A stretch of 64,000 nt of DNA from JANMZO01 sp963763135 (lineage in GTDB: Bacteria; Actinomycetota; Acidimicrobiia; Acidimicrobiales; JANYDT01), in assembly GCA_963763135.1 (NCBI GenBank), contig CAVXNJ010000005.1, forward strand, positions 1-64,000, in the 5' to 3' direction. Below the pieces are notes generated by a model. It saw only the letters and a list, made by a program, of their open reading frames with translations, ran no database searches and had not been told where the DNA came from. Each line of letters starts with the position of its first letter. Positions within the stretch are counted from its first letter, which is position 1. A program made the position numbers and the translations under genes. Below, one piece after another: positions 63,338 to 64,000 of this stretch.

Positions 63338-63724
63338 GTGAAGGCGGAATCTGACCCCACGCGACCTCTCGACTTCGTCCGCTCGGTGGTCCTCGCGTTT
63401 CCCGGAACTTCCGAGCGACTCAGTCACGGCTCGCCCACGTTCTTCGCCGGAAAGAAGACCTTCGCGAACTATGTCGACAACCATCACGGCGACGGACGAC
63501 TTGCGTTGTGGGCGGCCTGCACGCCGAGCGACCAGCAGGCGCTGCTGACCGAAAACCCGGTGGGTTTCTTCCTTCCGCCGTACGTCGGACACCGCGGATG
63601 GATAGGCATTCACCTCAACAAGGGCCTCTCAGATGAGGAGATCGCTGAACTTCTCGAAGACGCGTACCGACTCGTCGCCACGAAGACGCTCTTGGCTCAA
63701 CTCGACGCTCGGTCCCCGGAGTGA
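63338..63724 (+). CDS. MmcQ/YjbR-family protein
   Basis: 128 residues from a GTG at 63338. Family features: LAFPGTSERLSHGSPTFFAGKKTFANYV, then LALWAACTPSDQQALLTENPVGFFLPPYVGHRGWIGIHL and a helical C-terminus (DEEIAELLEDAYRLVATKTL). This is the DNA-binding-like YjbR double-wing fold, with unsettled function. The stop overlaps the next start (GTGA), so the two genes are translationally coupled. Confidence 0.88.
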   Translation: MKAESDPTRPLDFVRSVVLAFPGTSERLSHGSPTFFAGKKTFANYVDNHHGDGRLALWAACTPSDQQALLTENPVGFFLPPYVGHRGWIGIHLNKGLSDEEIAELLEDAYRLVATKTLLAQLDARSPE

Positions 63725-64000
63725 ACGCGTCGGCCCCGAAGAACATCGCGATCGTCGGGGCCGGGGTGGCGGGTCTGGCGTCGGCCCTCATGCTCGGACG
63801 TGCCGGTCACACGATCACGGTCTTCGAGCGCGATCCGCTGAGCGATGTTGACGCGGGCGACGCCGACGAGGCGTTCGAACACGATCGTCGGGGCGCGCCA
63901 CAAACCCGGCACAGCCACGCGTTTCTGGCCCGGCTCCGCAATCTGCTGCGGGACCGCTATCCCGATGTCCTTGACCGTCTCCATGCCGCCGGCGCGACCG
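63721..64000 (+). CDS. FAD-dependent oxidoreductase (3' end outside window)
   Basis: 93 codons visible, from a GTG overlapping the YjbR stop. The N-terminal Rossmann motif for FAD, IAIVGAGVAGLASALMLGRAGH, is followed by the acidic end of strand 2 (VFERDP). The later GAPQTRHSHAFLARLRNLL resembles the tryptophan-halogenase/FAD_binding_3-type mono-oxygenases and reductases. The rest is beyond 64000, so the exact class is open. Confidence 0.78.
   Translation, partial: MNASAPKNIAIVGAGVAGLASALMLGRAGHTITVFERDPLSDVDAGDADEAFEHDRRGAPQTRHSHAFLARLRNLLRDRYPDVLDRLHAAGAT

Overview
This is a GC-rich (roughly 60-65%) bacterial chromosome segment, tightly packed, with many GTG/TTG starts. Gene content (SufU-type Fe-S assembly, a KimA-like permease fused to an actinobacterial-type OB-fold, a Clp_N/HTH protein, Ala/Lys-rich basic tails) points to Actinomycetota, plausibly Acidimicrobiia. 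That placement is inference; there is no rRNA here to test it. No tRNA, rRNA, CRISPR array, transposase or prophage gene was seen.

Layout. 0-9.3 kb: an ArsR-type regulator cut by the window edge, a membrane protein, a Clp_N/HTH protein with a double operator, an MFS exporter, a 125-bp tandem array, then PAS-GGDEF, queF, a methyltransferase and GAF-PAS-PAS-GGDEF. 9.3-15.8 kb: RidA, M3 oligopeptidase, molybdopterin oxidoreductase, alpha/beta hydrolase, EEP phosphatase. 15.8-18.6 kb: sufC-sufS-sufU without sufB/sufD. 18.6-29.3 kb: a Cys-rich protein, a low-complexity secreted protein, an acyl-CoA synthetase, a eukaryotic-type hisA, a frameshifted membrane protein, a degenerate GGDEF protein, a basic-tail protein, a Rid protein and hisC. 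29.5-34.4 kb: two-component system, tandem array, SPFH/NfeD pair, cysQ. 34.9-38.6 kb: lutABC and a DsbA-family protein. 38.9-49 kb: signalling and potassium block (orphan winged-helix regulator, frameshifted NarX-type kinase, NarL-type regulator, KimA-OB permease, kdpE, kdpD). 49.1-53 kb: a secreted protein and a complete NMT1/SsuB-type ABC importer. 53-64 kb: SDR, a heavily frameshifted RCC1/SdrD-like surface protein, FAD oxidoreductase, frameshifted MmgE/PrpD, GNAT, acyltransferase, MaoC-like and YjbR proteins, and an FAD oxidoreductase cut by the edge.

Most unusual features. (i) A family of exactly 49-bp hairpin elements, six copies in two intergenic arrays 7 kb apart, with paired (compensatory) base changes. 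(ii) kdpDE without kdpFABC, directly upstream of a KimA-like K+ permease that carries a C-terminal OB-fold. (iii) A eukaryotic-type HisA. (iv) Palindromic operators before the Clp_N gene and sufC. (v) 8-bp tandem repeats that reiterate the stop codon in all three frames after two genes. (vi) Five interrupted genes, which may be real decay or uncorrected sequencing indels.
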